NCBI GenBank assembly: GCA_963749575.1
Contig: CAVVNM010000011.1
Span: forward strand, 248,001-312,000
Source of the DNA: JAMXLO01 sp963749575
GTDB lineage: Bacteria > Pseudomonadota > Alphaproteobacteria > Acetobacterales > Acetobacteraceae
Reading direction: 5' to 3'
DNA length: 64,000 bases
The notes under the pieces were generated by a model. It did not search any database and was not told the origin of the DNA. It was given only the letters and a program-made list of their open reading frames with translations. Every line of letters begins with the position of its first letter. Positions within the stretch are counted from its first letter, which is position 1. Made by a program: the position numbers and the translations under genes. Shown in pieces: positions 48,248 through 56,875 of the stretch.

Positions 48248-48668
48248 GCCTCAAACCTTTGTCGTGTGCGGTCGGAACCTTCGGCAGACCGGCGAGACTT
48301 TTTCCTTGCGACCATCATCGACCAAGTCCTTGCGTCCGGTGGATGGGCTGCGAGTACGCGGGTGTCTTAGCTGCCGGCAAATATCTATCGAGTGGGCCGT
48401 TGGCGAACAATGGATCATCGGATTGAGTTTCGGCCCCCATCGAACGATCGAATTCCCAGGCAGTCACGCCGAACTGGAACGCGGACCGCCTCGTTCCGAT
48501 CTAGACCTAGACGCACGGGTGGAGAGTGATTCAGGGCCCTGGACAAAAAGGGGATTAGAACCACGGCTTACCCGGTGGGCATCGATTTACGGGTTTGACC
48601 CGAGAGGCGGGCGGCGATTATCACGCGCTCGATCACAACATGCGCGTGATCGGATATCGGAGGGACAA
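48248..48668. promoter_or_regulatory. divergent promoter region of the exopolysaccharide locus
   Basis: A 421 bp gap between the two divergent EPS operons. It contains the inverted repeat CGATCAC (48630-48636) / GTGATCG (48646-48652), 17 bp before the next start, which could be an operator or a leader hairpin, and GGAGGGA (48660-48666) as ribosome-binding site of the gene at 48669. No clear sigma-70 boxes are recognised. The open frame crossing the gap has no family similarity. Confidence 0.45.
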
Positions 48669-49409
48669 ATGAAGGCTGTGATTCAGTCAGGCGGAAAAGG
48701 CATGCGCCTGCGGCCGTATACAACAATTCTGCCGAAGCCGCTGATGCCGGTGGGATCGAAGCCGGTACTTGAGCTTCTGTTGAAATGGCTCCGCAGGAAC
48801 GGGATCCATGAGGTGTATATCACAACAGGGCACCTGGGGCACTTGATCCGCAGCTTCTGCGGCGACGGCAGCCAGTGGAACCTGCGTATCTCCTATACGG
48901 CGGAGCCGGAGCCGCTCGGAACCGTCGGTGCCCTGAGCCTTCTGCGCAACGAGCTCGACACAAGGTTCCTGGTGCTCAACGGCGATCTTCTCACCGACCT
49001 GAACCTGAATGCGTTCGTATCCGCTCACCGTGAGCATGGATGCGAGCTGAGTATCGCGACTGTCGAGAAGGACATTCGCATGGACTTCGGCATCATAGAA
49101 AGCAGGAACAACCGTGTGGTGCGTTTCCGCGAGAAGCCGCATCTGCGGCATTTCGTAAGCATGGGCATCTATTGCATGGAGCCGCAGGTCCTGGACCATA
49201 TCCCGTCGAGTGTTCCGTTCGGGTTCGATGACCTCATGTTCAGAATGCTGGAACACAACGTGCCGGTGAACACCTTCCAGCATAGCGGCTTCTGGCTGGA
49301 CATCGGCCGTCTGGAAGACTTCCAGGCGGCACAGGAGCTGGGCTGGGACGACGGCACCCCGGCGTTCGACATCGCGTCTTTGGCTTTCGAGACCGCCGAG
49401 GTCGCTTAG
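48669..49409 (+). CDS. sugar-phosphate nucleotidyltransferase
   Basis: 246 residues from an ATG with GGAGGGA directly upstream. IQSGGKGMRLRPYTTILPKP is the nucleotide-binding signature (GGxGxRLxPxTxxxPKP) of NTP_transferase enzymes, followed by LMPVGSKPVLELLLKWL, EPLGTVGALSLL and VLNGDLLTDL with the metal-binding Asp. The protein is short, with no C-terminal left-handed helix, like HddC-type or mannose-1-phosphate guanylyltransferase-like enzymes. It would make an NDP-sugar donor for the polysaccharide. First gene of the plus-strand EPS operon. The open frame starts at 48207 but that part is the intergenic region. Confidence 0.87.
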   Translation: MKAVIQSGGKGMRLRPYTTILPKPLMPVGSKPVLELLLKWLRRNGIHEVYITTGHLGHLIRSFCGDGSQWNLRISYTAEPEPLGTVGALSLLRNELDTRFLVLNGDLLTDLNLNAFVSAHREHGCELSIATVEKDIRMDFGIIESRNNRVVRFREKPHLRHFVSMGIYCMEPQVLDHIPSSVPFGFDDLMFRMLEHNVPVNTFQHSGFWLDIGRLEDFQAAQELGWDDGTPAFDIASLAFETAEVA

Positions 49410-49448
49410 CACCCGGCCAAATCGGCTGGGCTTCATTGGAGGCAATCG

Positions 49449-50561
49449 ATGTTGCTCGTTTCGGAGCCGAGTCTCGGCGAAGACGAAAAGGCGGCGCTCG
49501 TCGAGGTCATTGACAGCAATTGGATCACGATGGGAGGCCGCGTGCAGGCCTTCGAGCGGGCATTCGCCGAGGAGCACGCTACCGCCGACGCGGTCGCCGT
49601 GAATTCCTGCACAGCGGGGCTTCATCTGGCGGTTGATGCACTGGGCATCGGCCGCGGGGATGAGGTGCTGGTTCCCTCGCTCTCATTCGTCGCGACCGCG
49701 AATGCTGTGCTGTACACGGGTGCCAAACCCGTGTTCGTCGATATCGAGGCCCTTCACTCGCCGCTGATGTCGCTCTGCGATGCGGCGGACAAGTGCACAC
49801 GCAACACCAAGGCCGTGATGGTGATGCATTATGGCGGGGAGCTTGCGGATGCCGCCGCCTGGCGCCGCTTTGCCGATTCGCGCGGACTGGCCTTGATCGA
49901 GGACTCCGCGCACGCGGTGGGGCGGGCACGCGGCCCGATCTTCGGCGATCTGGCGGCCTTCAGCTTCTACGGCAACAAGAACATGACGACCGGCGAAGGC
50001 GGCATGGTCACATCGCACGACGAGCGACTGCTGGCCAGGGTGCGCCAGGCGCGGGGGCATGGGCTCACGTCGAGCACGCTGCAAAGGCTGATCGCGCGTG
50101 CGACCACCTATGATGTTACCTTGCTCGGCTACAACTATCGGATGACCGAACTGAATGCCGCCCTTGGGCTGGTCCAGTTGGCGAAGCTCGCGTCGTGGAA
50201 CGAAAAGCGCCGGGCCCTCGCACGGGTGTATGAGGAGGAACTCCGAGAGCATTGCCCAACCGTCGTTCTGCCGTTCTCCGGGAACCGGCTTTCTTGTCAT
50301 CACATCCTGCCCGTACTCCTGCCGGCACCAGACATGCGGGACGCGGTGATGGAGCAGTTACGGCAGGCGGGAGTCCAGACAACATTCCACTATCCGCCGA
50401 TCCATCTGCTGTCGTTGTATCAGGACCGGTTCCCGGGACTATCGTTGCCAAAGACAGAAGAGTTCGCCGACCGCGAACTCACGTTGCCGTTGCATCCCAA
50501 AATGGAGGAGGCGCAGGTGCGGCACGTGGTGCGCTTGCTCGCCGCGATCCTCGGCCGCTGA
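49449..50561 (+). CDS. DegT/DnrJ/EryC1/StrS-family sugar aminotransferase
   Basis: 370 residues with GGAGG upstream of the ATG. GDEVLVPSLSFVATANAVLY and IEDSAHAVGR are the PLP-binding regions, and SFYGNKNMTTGEGGM holds the Schiff-base Lys. These enzymes transfer an amino group from glutamate to a keto-sugar nucleotide. With the LegB-like 4,6-dehydratase two genes downstream, a 4-amino-4,6-dideoxy sugar such as a bacillosamine relative is a plausible product. It follows the nucleotidyltransferase after 39 bp and precedes the sugar transferase by one base. Confidence 0.9.
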   Translation: MLLVSEPSLGEDEKAALVEVIDSNWITMGGRVQAFERAFAEEHATADAVAVNSCTAGLHLAVDALGIGRGDEVLVPSLSFVATANAVLYTGAKPVFVDIEALHSPLMSLCDAADKCTRNTKAVMVMHYGGELADAAAWRRFADSRGLALIEDSAHAVGRARGPIFGDLAAFSFYGNKNMTTGEGGMVTSHDERLLARVRQARGHGLTSSTLQRLIARATTYDVTLLGYNYRMTELNAALGLVQLAKLASWNEKRRALARVYEEELREHCPTVVLPFSGNRLSCHHILPVLLPAPDMRDAVMEQLRQAGVQTTFHYPPIHLLSLYQDRFPGLSLPKTEEFADRELTLPLHPKMEEAQVRHVVRLLAAILGR

Positions 50562-50562
50562 G

Positions 50563-51339
50563 ATGAGCGAGCGAAGCATTGGCTCACTGGCGGCGGCAGG
50601 TCTGCCGCTGAGTGATATGGACAGGCAAAGGTCAGCTGCGGTGGCGCTGTACGACCTGCTGCTTGGCGTTGCCTGTCTGATCGTCCTTGGACCAGTAATG
50701 GCGCTTGCCGCGATTGCCGTGCTGCTGGAGAGTGGCCGGCCGATTTTCTTCACACAAATCCGGGTCGGACAGAACGGAAGACAATTCCGGCTTTACAAGT
50801 TCCGCAAGTTTCACGAACACGCCAGGGGCGGTGGTGGGGCACTTACGCTCAGGGATGACTCGCGGCTGACCAAAGTAGGGCGGCTGCTCGAGCGGACCAA
50901 GCTCGACGAGCTGCCGCAGGTGTGGAACGTGCTGAAAGGCGACATGTCGGTGGTAGGGCCCAGACCCAAATCGCTGCATTTTGCCGACTGCTTTGCACAG
51001 TATTCGCAGGTGCTCAACTATAAGCCCGGTATATTTGGGCCGGCGCAGGCAATATTCAGGAACGAGGGAGAGCTTCATGCGGCGAACCCCGACCCTGAAA
51101 AACTTTACCGCGACGTACTGTTTCCCGCCAAGGCTCGTATCGACCTTGCATATTACCCAAAGCGCACGGCGATTCGCGACATCGGTTGGACGGTGTTAGG
51201 CCTGCTCGCGGTTCTCGGTATGGCCCGCGTTCCGCAAATGGGCACGAACACGGTTCAGGAGATGGAGGACTGGGTCCGCGGATACCGCGCTTCGCGTACG
51301 GCTGACATGCAACCGCGCAATCTGGCACCGGGGGAATGA
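50563..51339 (+). CDS. initiating sugar-phosphate transferase (undecaprenyl-phosphate type)
   Basis: 258 residues of the bacterial sugar transferase family (WcaJ/PglC-like C-terminal domain). One hydrophobic segment near residue 32 (LLLGVACLIVLGPVMALAAI) is followed by RPIFFTQIRVGQNGRQFRLY, then KFRKFHEHARGGG, LERTKLDELPQVWNVLKGDM and SVVGPRPKSL, the complete catalytic signature. It transfers the first sugar-1-phosphate to undecaprenyl phosphate at the inner membrane. Starts one base after the aminotransferase stop (TGAGATG), so the genes are coupled. Lacks the extra N-terminal helices of large WbaP/WcaJ proteins. Confidence 0.9.
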   Translation: MSERSIGSLAAAGLPLSDMDRQRSAAVALYDLLLGVACLIVLGPVMALAAIAVLLESGRPIFFTQIRVGQNGRQFRLYKFRKFHEHARGGGGALTLRDDSRLTKVGRLLERTKLDELPQVWNVLKGDMSVVGPRPKSLHFADCFAQYSQVLNYKPGIFGPAQAIFRNEGELHAANPDPEKLYRDVLFPAKARIDLAYYPKRTAIRDIGWTVLGLLAVLGMARVPQMGTNTVQEMEDWVRGYRASRTADMQPRNLAPGE

Positions 51340-51342
51340 GAC

Positions 51343-52350
51343 TTGGACTACCGGGACAAAAAGGTTCTGATCACTGGGGCTGACGGGTTCATCGGCTCCC
51401 ACCTGACGGAGGCGCTGGTTTCGAGGGGAGCCCGGGTGACGGCGCTGGCTGCGTACAATTCGTTCGATTCGCACGGTTGGCTCGACGACCTGCCTTCTTC
51501 CGTGCAGTCATCGATGATCCGCCTGCGCGGTGATGTGCGTGATCCCGCCTTTATGCGCCGCATCGTCGGCGGACAGGATATCGTGTTTCACCTGGCGGCG
51601 CTGATCGCGATCCCACATTCCTATGTGGCCGCGCAGTCATATGTCGAGACCAACATTGCCGGCACACTGAATGTACTCGAGGCAGCGCGCGAAAGCGACG
51701 TTCAGCGTGTTGTCCATACGTCCACCAGCGAGGTTTACGGCACCGCGCTGACAGTGCCGATCGGCGAGAATCATCCGCTGCAGGGACAGTCACCCTATTC
51801 AGCCTCCAAGATCGGCGCCGACATGATGGCTGAAGCCTATGCCCGTTCCTTCGGCCTGCGGGTGGCGATCCTGCGGCCGTTCAACACGTTCGGCCCACGT
51901 CAAAGCGAGCGCGCGATCATCCCCACCGCGATCCGTCAGATGGTCGACCCCGGATGTCGTGCTGTGAAGGTCGGCGCGCTGACGACTGTCCGCGACTTCA
52001 CCTATGTCGAGGATACGGTGGCCGCTTTCCTGGCCATCGGCAGTTCGCGCTCGATCGCGTTTGGACAGCCGTACAACGCCGGGTCGGGCAGGACAGTGTC
52101 GATCCGTGAGATGATCGACATTGTTGGCAACATCACCGGCTGCGACAAGGCCATCCATCAGGAGGATACGCGCCTGCGCCCGGACAACTCCGAGGTGCTG
52201 GTGCTGCAGGCCGACGCCAGTCGGATCTCGGCCGATACCGGTTGGCGTCCCAGCGTGAGTTTCCGGGAAGGCCTGGTGCGCACGGTTGAGTGGTGGCGGC
52301 GAAGGCTTGCCGCAGGGAAGGTGCGTGCGGACACCGCCTTCATGACCTGA
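51343..52350 (+). CDS. NAD-dependent 4,6-dehydratase/epimerase (LegB-like, extended SDR)
   Basis: 335 residues from a TTG start, 3 bp after the previous stop. VLITGADGFIGSHLTEALVS is the NAD-binding motif; SEVYGTALTVPI and SPYSASKIGADMM carry the catalytic Ser/Thr and YxxxK. The segment AYNSFDSHGWLDDLP is characteristic of LegB/UDP-GlcNAc 4,6-dehydratases, which make a 4-keto-6-deoxy intermediate that a DegT-family aminotransferase can use. LegB assignment rests on that motif, and other legionaminate genes are absent, so bacillosamine- or QuiNAc4N-like sugar synthesis is more likely than legionaminate. Confidence 0.82.
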   Translation: MDYRDKKVLITGADGFIGSHLTEALVSRGARVTALAAYNSFDSHGWLDDLPSSVQSSMIRLRGDVRDPAFMRRIVGGQDIVFHLAALIAIPHSYVAAQSYVETNIAGTLNVLEAARESDVQRVVHTSTSEVYGTALTVPIGENHPLQGQSPYSASKIGADMMAEAYARSFGLRVAILRPFNTFGPRQSERAIIPTAIRQMVDPGCRAVKVGALTTVRDFTYVEDTVAAFLAIGSSRSIAFGQPYNAGSGRTVSIREMIDIVGNITGCDKAIHQEDTRLRPDNSEVLVLQADASRISADTGWRPSVSFREGLVRTVEWWRRRLAAGKVRADTAFMT

Positions 52351-52433
52351 AGGGGCCGCGCCTTGCGATAGGCGCAGTGTGCAATCAGTGCCGCGGGGCA
52401 CGTGGCACAATGGGGGACGAGGGATCTGCCGCA

Positions 52434-54257
52434 ATGTGTGGGATCATCGGCGTCATCGGGTCCAAGCCGGCAACCCCGATTCTGCTCGAAGGCCTACGCC
52501 GCCTCGAGTACCGCGGCTATGACAGCGCGGGCGTTGCAGTTCTGATGAACGGCGGAATCCGGCTAAGGCGCGCCGAAGGCAAACTGGAGAATCTGGCCAG
52601 CGCTCTAGGGAGCCACCCTTTGGCGGGCACGACCGGAATCGGGCACACACGTTGGGCCACACACGGTGCGCCGACCGAGCGGAACGCCCATCCACACAGC
52701 ACATCACGCGTCGCGCTCGTTCACAACGGCATCATCGAGAATTATTGCGTGTTGCGCCAGGAGCTTGAGGAGCAGGGCCAAAGCTTCGCGACGGAAACGG
52801 ACACCGAAGTCATCGTTCAGCTCGTCGATCTGAATCTGAAGCGAGGCATGGATCCCGTCTGCGCGGCAAAAGCCGCGCTGTGCAGACTGGAGGGGGCGTA
52901 TGCGATCGCGATGATCTTTGCGGGTCATTCCGAGCTCATGCTGGGAGCGCGCCGCGGGGCGCCCTTGGCGGTGGGCATTGGTGATGACGAGATGTTCATT
53001 GCGTCGGACGCGCTAGCGCTGGCGCCGTTCACGCGCAAGCTTGTCTACCTGGATGATGGTGATTTGACTGTCATCGATCGTAGCAGCGCGAATTTCTTTG
53101 CGCAGGACGGCAGCTTGGTCAGCCGCAAGCCCAAATCAAGCAATGTATTTGCGGCCTTGGCGGACAAGGGCACCTATCGTCACTTCATGGAGAAGGAGCT
53201 GCATGAACATCCGCAGGCCATTTTCCACACCCTGGAGAACCTGGTGGATGTGGCCGAGCGAAAGACTGCACTCCCTGAGATGCCGATCGATATCGCACAG
53301 GTGAGCCGCATCGCCATAAGCGGGTGCGGGTCGGCATTCTACGCCGGCCTGGTCGGCCGCTGGTGGCTGGAAACCCTTGCACGGCTTCCGACCGATGGGG
53401 ACGTGGCCAGCGAATTTCGCTACCGCCGCCCTCCATTGAGTGAGCGGGGCATGGGGCTGCTTGTCAGTCAGTCGGGCGAAACCGCCGATACTCTCGCCGT
53501 ACTGCGCTACATGCACGAGCAGGAGCACCCCGTGGTGTCGGTGATCAACGTGCCCGAGAGCAGTATGGCGCGCGAGTTGGATACCGTGTTGCCGACGGCC
53601 GCTGGCCCGGAAATCGGGGTTGCAAGTACCAAATCGTTCACTGCGCAGCTCTCGACACTGGCTTGTCTTGCCATTGCCGCCGGCCGTGCGCGCGGTACGC
53701 TTGGGCGCGCCGACGAAGTCTCGATGGTCGAGGCCCTCTTGGCGATTCCGGGGCAGGTGAAGTGGCTTCTGGAGCACCAGGGGTCCATCAAGGCGGTAGC
53801 AGCGCGGATCGCGCCGGCGCGGGATGTGCTCTATTTGGGGCGTGGAAGCTGCTATCCAGTGGCCCTGGAGGGAGCACTCAAGCTGAAGGAGATTTCCTAT
53901 ATTCATGCGGAAGGCTATGCCGCGGGCGAGATGAAGCATGGGTCCATCGCTCTGGTGGAACCTGCCGTGCCAGTCATTGGTCTGGTCCCGTCTGGTCCGT
54001 TGTTCGAGAAGTGTGTTTCGAATCTCCAGGAAGCCGCTGCTCGCGGAGCGCAGCTGATCGTGCTGAGCGACGAGAGCGGTGCGACGAAGCTGAAGGGGAT
54101 CGCTGCTGATACAGTGGTGCTGCCTGGCAACGACCCGTTCGCCGTTCCAATCGTTTACGCCGCCGCCGTCCAGATCCTTGCGTACCATGTTGGTGTGCTG
54201 AAAGGTCGCGATGTAGACCGACCACGCAACCTGGCCAAGTCAGTGACGGTAGAATAA
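52434..54257 (+). CDS. glmS: glutamine-fructose-6-phosphate aminotransferase (isomerising)
   Basis: 607 residues, normal family length. MCGIIGVIGSKPATPILLEG has the catalytic Cys2; RLEYRGYDSAGVAVL and GHTRWATHGAPTERNAHPH follow, and the C-terminal SIS domains show SGCGSAFYAGLV, SQSGETADTLAVLRY and YAAGEMKHGSIALVE. It makes glucosamine-6-phosphate, precursor of UDP-GlcNAc. A copy inside an EPS operon probably raises supply of amino sugars; whether it is the only glmS of the genome is unknown. The open frame begins at 52290, but Cys must be residue 2 and GAGGGA precedes 52434. It shares one base with the next start. Confidence 0.95.
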   Translation: MCGIIGVIGSKPATPILLEGLRRLEYRGYDSAGVAVLMNGGIRLRRAEGKLENLASALGSHPLAGTTGIGHTRWATHGAPTERNAHPHSTSRVALVHNGIIENYCVLRQELEEQGQSFATETDTEVIVQLVDLNLKRGMDPVCAAKAALCRLEGAYAIAMIFAGHSELMLGARRGAPLAVGIGDDEMFIASDALALAPFTRKLVYLDDGDLTVIDRSSANFFAQDGSLVSRKPKSSNVFAALADKGTYRHFMEKELHEHPQAIFHTLENLVDVAERKTALPEMPIDIAQVSRIAISGCGSAFYAGLVGRWWLETLARLPTDGDVASEFRYRRPPLSERGMGLLVSQSGETADTLAVLRYMHEQEHPVVSVINVPESSMARELDTVLPTAAGPEIGVASTKSFTAQLSTLACLAIAAGRARGTLGRADEVSMVEALLAIPGQVKWLLEHQGSIKAVAARIAPARDVLYLGRGSCYPVALEGALKLKEISYIHAEGYAAGEMKHGSIALVEPAVPVIGLVPSGPLFEKCVSNLQEAAARGAQLIVLSDESGATKLKGIAADTVVLPGNDPFAVPIVYAAAVQILAYHVGVLKGRDVDRPRNLAKSVTVE

Positions 54258-55048
54258 TGGCTGACGCAGTAGTCGGACGACGATTGACGATGGTTAGATC
54301 CGGATCCGCCGTGGACAGGCCTGAGCACCTCGAGGCCGAGCTGCGCGCCCGAACACAGTCTTCCACAGGTGGTATCATCATCGTGGAGCGACGGGAGTTT
54401 GTTCGGGGTTGCCTGACCGGCTGGCTTGCACGGGTTTGCGGTTTCCATCTGATAGCAGCGGTGGGAGACCTGGAATCCACACTGGTTGCTTCTCCCGCAT
54501 CGCGCTGTGTTGCCGCAGTGATCGGCATGTCCGGTCAGGACCGGTATGACTGGCTGGGCCGGCAGATCGGAACCCTGCGATCCTCGTACCCGGCCCTTCC
54601 TATCATGCTGATTATAGATACTGAACAGGTCTCCAAAATAGCAGAGCTGGCAACTCGACTGGACCTCCAAGGTTACATTCCAGAGTTCACCAGTCCGGAG
54701 GTCGCAGCCGCTGCAGTCCATCTGATCATCGCCGGAGGCTGCTATTTCCCGCGTTCGCTAACAGACGATCTGTTGCCCGGACGGGACCGGCCGCCGTCCA
54801 ATCTGGCCGCGGTTGAGAGCCTGACATCGCGGCAGCGGCTGGTACTTGCACTGCTAGGCAGCGGAATGCCCAACAAGATGATCGCGCAGCAGCTTGGCAT
54901 GTCCTTGAGCACCGTCAAAGTACATGTGCATCATATCATCCGCAAGCTGGAGGTCGGCAACCGAACGGAAGTCGCACTGGTGGCGCAACGTCTCGCCAAC
55001 GGAACCGACCTTGCCATCACCGAACCCGCGCCGATGAGTACGTGTTGA
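54257..55048 (+). CDS. LuxR-type response regulator with receiver-like domain lacking the usual phospho-Asp
   Basis: 263 residues. The N-terminal part (IIIVERREFVRGCLTGWLAR, then AAVIGMSGQDRYDWLGRQIG, LPIMLIIDTEQVSKIAELA) follows the receiver fold, but the strand where the acceptor Asp should be reads VIGMSG, so phosphorylation there is doubtful. The C-terminus SLTSRQRLVLALLGSGMPNK, MIAQQLGMSLSTVKVHVHHI is a LuxR/GerE HTH. Its ATG uses the last base of the glmS TAA, so it is coupled to the EPS operon and probably regulates polysaccharide or related genes. Signal unknown. Confidence 0.85.
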   Translation: MADAVVGRRLTMVRSGSAVDRPEHLEAELRARTQSSTGGIIIVERREFVRGCLTGWLARVCGFHLIAAVGDLESTLVASPASRCVAAVIGMSGQDRYDWLGRQIGTLRSSYPALPIMLIIDTEQVSKIAELATRLDLQGYIPEFTSPEVAAAAVHLIIAGGCYFPRSLTDDLLPGRDRPPSNLAAVESLTSRQRLVLALLGSGMPNKMIAQQLGMSLSTVKVHVHHIIRKLEVGNRTEVALVAQRLANGTDLAITEPAPMSTC

Positions 55049-55084
55049 CGCGGGTTCCGGCGCACCACCAGCAGGAGCTCTGGA

Positions 55085-56062
55085 TTGGACATATTGTTGA
55101 CGGGAGCCGCGGGCTTCATCGGATACCATGTGGCAATGAGGTTGCTGGCCAGGGGTCAGTCTGTCATTGGCGTGGATAACCTGAACGACTACTACGACAC
55201 GCGGCTCAAGCGAGCGCGCGTTCAGCGTCTGTGCGAACGCGATGGGTTTCATTTTGTTCGAGCAGATGTCGCAGACCCAGCCGCTATGCACGACATCATG
55301 TCGGCCAACGCGGGGATTACGGGCATTGTTCACCTGGCGGCCCAAGCCGGCGTGCGGCACTCGCTGGTTGATCCCTACGCATATGTCCATTCAAATGTCA
55401 TGGGCCACCTGGTGATGCTTGAAGCGGCGCGACGGTTAAGTGGGCTGAAGCACCTGGTCTACGCCAGTTCGTCCTCGGTATATGGCGCCAATGAGGTGCT
55501 GCCCTTTCACGAAACGGATCGTGTGGACACTCCGACGTCGCTGTACGCTGCAACAAAACGGTCCGACGAACTGATAAGCCATGCCTATGGCCATCTCTTC
55601 GATCTGCCGCAGACCGGACTTCAATTCTTTACCGTTTACGGCCCGTGGGGTCGGCCGGACATGGCTTACTACAGCTTCGCGCGCGCGATCGTTGCCAGAG
55701 AGCCAATCACACTATACGAGAATGGCACCGTGAAGCGGGATTTCACCTACATCGACGACATTGTCGAAGGTGTAATCGGATGTCTTGATAAGCCACCTCA
55801 ATCCAAGCCTCCGGCCCGCCTGCTTAACATCGGGAATCACAGAAGTGAATCCGTCGGCACACTCGTAAGACTTCTTGAGGAGGCGCTCGGGCTGCCTGCC
55901 ATCGTTCGTTACGCGCCGAGACCGCCGGCAGACGTGGCGCAAACCTTTGCCTCTGTCGAGGAAATCAAGGCATTAACCGGCTATCTTCCAACGACGTCCC
56001 TCGCCGATGGGCTCCCGAGATTCGTGGTGTGGTTCAGGTTCTGGAACCAGCTGGACGGTTAA
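55085..56062 (+). CDS. UDP-glucuronate 4-epimerase-like NAD-dependent epimerase
   Basis: 325 residues from a TTG start with AGGAG upstream. LLTGAAGFIGYHVAMRLLAR is the NAD motif; VIGVDNLNDYYDTRLKRAR and GRPDMAYYSFARAI are typical of UDP-glucuronate/UDP-glucose 4-epimerases of the LpsL/GAE type, and YASSSSVYGANE with SLYAATKRSDE supply the catalytic Ser and YxxxK. It would make UDP-galacturonate or a related sugar for the polymer. It is the last recognisable EPS gene; the end is 96 bp before the beta-repeat remnant. Confidence 0.88.
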   Translation: MDILLTGAAGFIGYHVAMRLLARGQSVIGVDNLNDYYDTRLKRARVQRLCERDGFHFVRADVADPAAMHDIMSANAGITGIVHLAAQAGVRHSLVDPYAYVHSNVMGHLVMLEAARRLSGLKHLVYASSSSVYGANEVLPFHETDRVDTPTSLYAATKRSDELISHAYGHLFDLPQTGLQFFTVYGPWGRPDMAYYSFARAIVAREPITLYENGTVKRDFTYIDDIVEGVIGCLDKPPQSKPPARLLNIGNHRSESVGTLVRLLEEALGLPAIVRYAPRPPADVAQTFASVEEIKALTGYLPTTSLADGLPRFVVWFRFWNQLDG

Positions 56063-56157
56063 GCTGCGGCCAAGTGACCGAAATGTCCGCAGCGCGGGGC
56101 AGATCGCGGCGGCAACTCGGTCCGGATGCCGCCGCCGCAACTCGCGCCCACGAGGTC

Positions 56158-56400
56158 TCAGCCGAGCGTAACGAATGTTCCGCCGCTGCCGTCGGAGGCA
56201 AAGTGGAATGCCCCAGCTCCTAGAGTCGACGAGGGAAGTTCCAGCGATGCCATCTGGTGCCCGTTGTTCGAGATCTGTAGCACTCCGTTCGAGGAGTCAT
56301 AGTGCCATGCAGCGCCAACGGGGTTGAATTGCCGGAGGTCGATGGTGTCGCCGGTGACGAACTCCTGCAGTTGCCGGCCCGCATAGGTGTGTTCGAGCCG
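56158..56400 (-). pseudogene. C-terminal fragment of a third beta-repeat protein
   Basis: Reads YAGRQLQEFVTGDTIDLRQF, GAAWHYDSSNGVLQISNNG and GAGAFHFASDGSGGTFVTLG to a TGA at 56158, clearly homologous to the C-termini of the two proteins at 31569 and 34918. Upstream of YAGRQ the similarity stops abruptly near 56400, where unrelated DNA of the interrupting unit begins; the next recognisable portion of this protein is found at 60050-60480. Confidence 0.7.
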
Positions 56401-56467
56401 ATCCCACTGTAAAACTAGCCAAACATATTTGAATTTCCCGCCTGGAGCGGTGTTGAGCGTTGCCGCG

Positions 56468-56875
56468 CTATTCGATGTCGACGAGTTGGTCGGTTGGGTA
56501 TCCGAGGATGGTAATGGCGCGACCGGTATCCTGATCCGAATAGACGAACGCCGGGCCATTGATGCGATAGCTGCCCTTCCATTCGATGGCAAACGTGGCC
56601 GCGGTTTCCACGATCTGGATCGGTTCAGCTTCGCCATTTCGGGCGAGCCTTGCGGCGAGGAAATCAGTACGGTCGAGCAGCCATGCATCGCCGGTTTCGG
56701 TCGAGAACAGGACCAGCTGACCAATCGTGATGATGCGTCCGTCGTGGTTAGCGGCCCGGTGCTGGATATAGCGCACCTCGTCGGCCAACCGAATGCCACC
56801 GCCTTCCACGATGCGCTTGCCCGGGCCACGCTTGACAGATTGTCGATCCCTACCGGGTCTCCCGGGGTTTGCCAT
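56468..56875 (-). CDS. conserved hypothetical protein (divergent partner of the gene at 56874)
   Basis: About 135 residues; recognisable core ADEVRYIQHRAANHDGRIIT, LFSTETGDAWLLDRTDFLAA, FAIEWKGSYRINGPAFVYSD and AITILGYPTDQL. I recall similar hypothetical proteins in alphaproteobacteria, but no function. The start is unsure: an ATG at 56875 shares CATG with the plus-strand start at 56874, and the conserved part begins about 34 residues later. It forms a head-to-head pair with the larger gene on the plus strand, and both lie inside the destroyed third beta-repeat gene. Confidence 0.55.
   Translation of the reverse strand: MANPGRPGRDRQSVKRGPGKRIVEGGGIRLADEVRYIQHRAANHDGRIITIGQLVLFSTETGDAWLLDRTDFLAARLARNGEAEPIQIVETAATFAIEWKGSYRINGPAFVYSDQDTGRAITILGYPTDQLVDIE

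Noticed and set aside
56062..56092. Hairpin GCTGCGG/CCGCAGC after the epimerase gene as a terminator
   Set aside because: Stem is short with a 17-base loop and no following T-run, so a factor-independent terminator is not supported.
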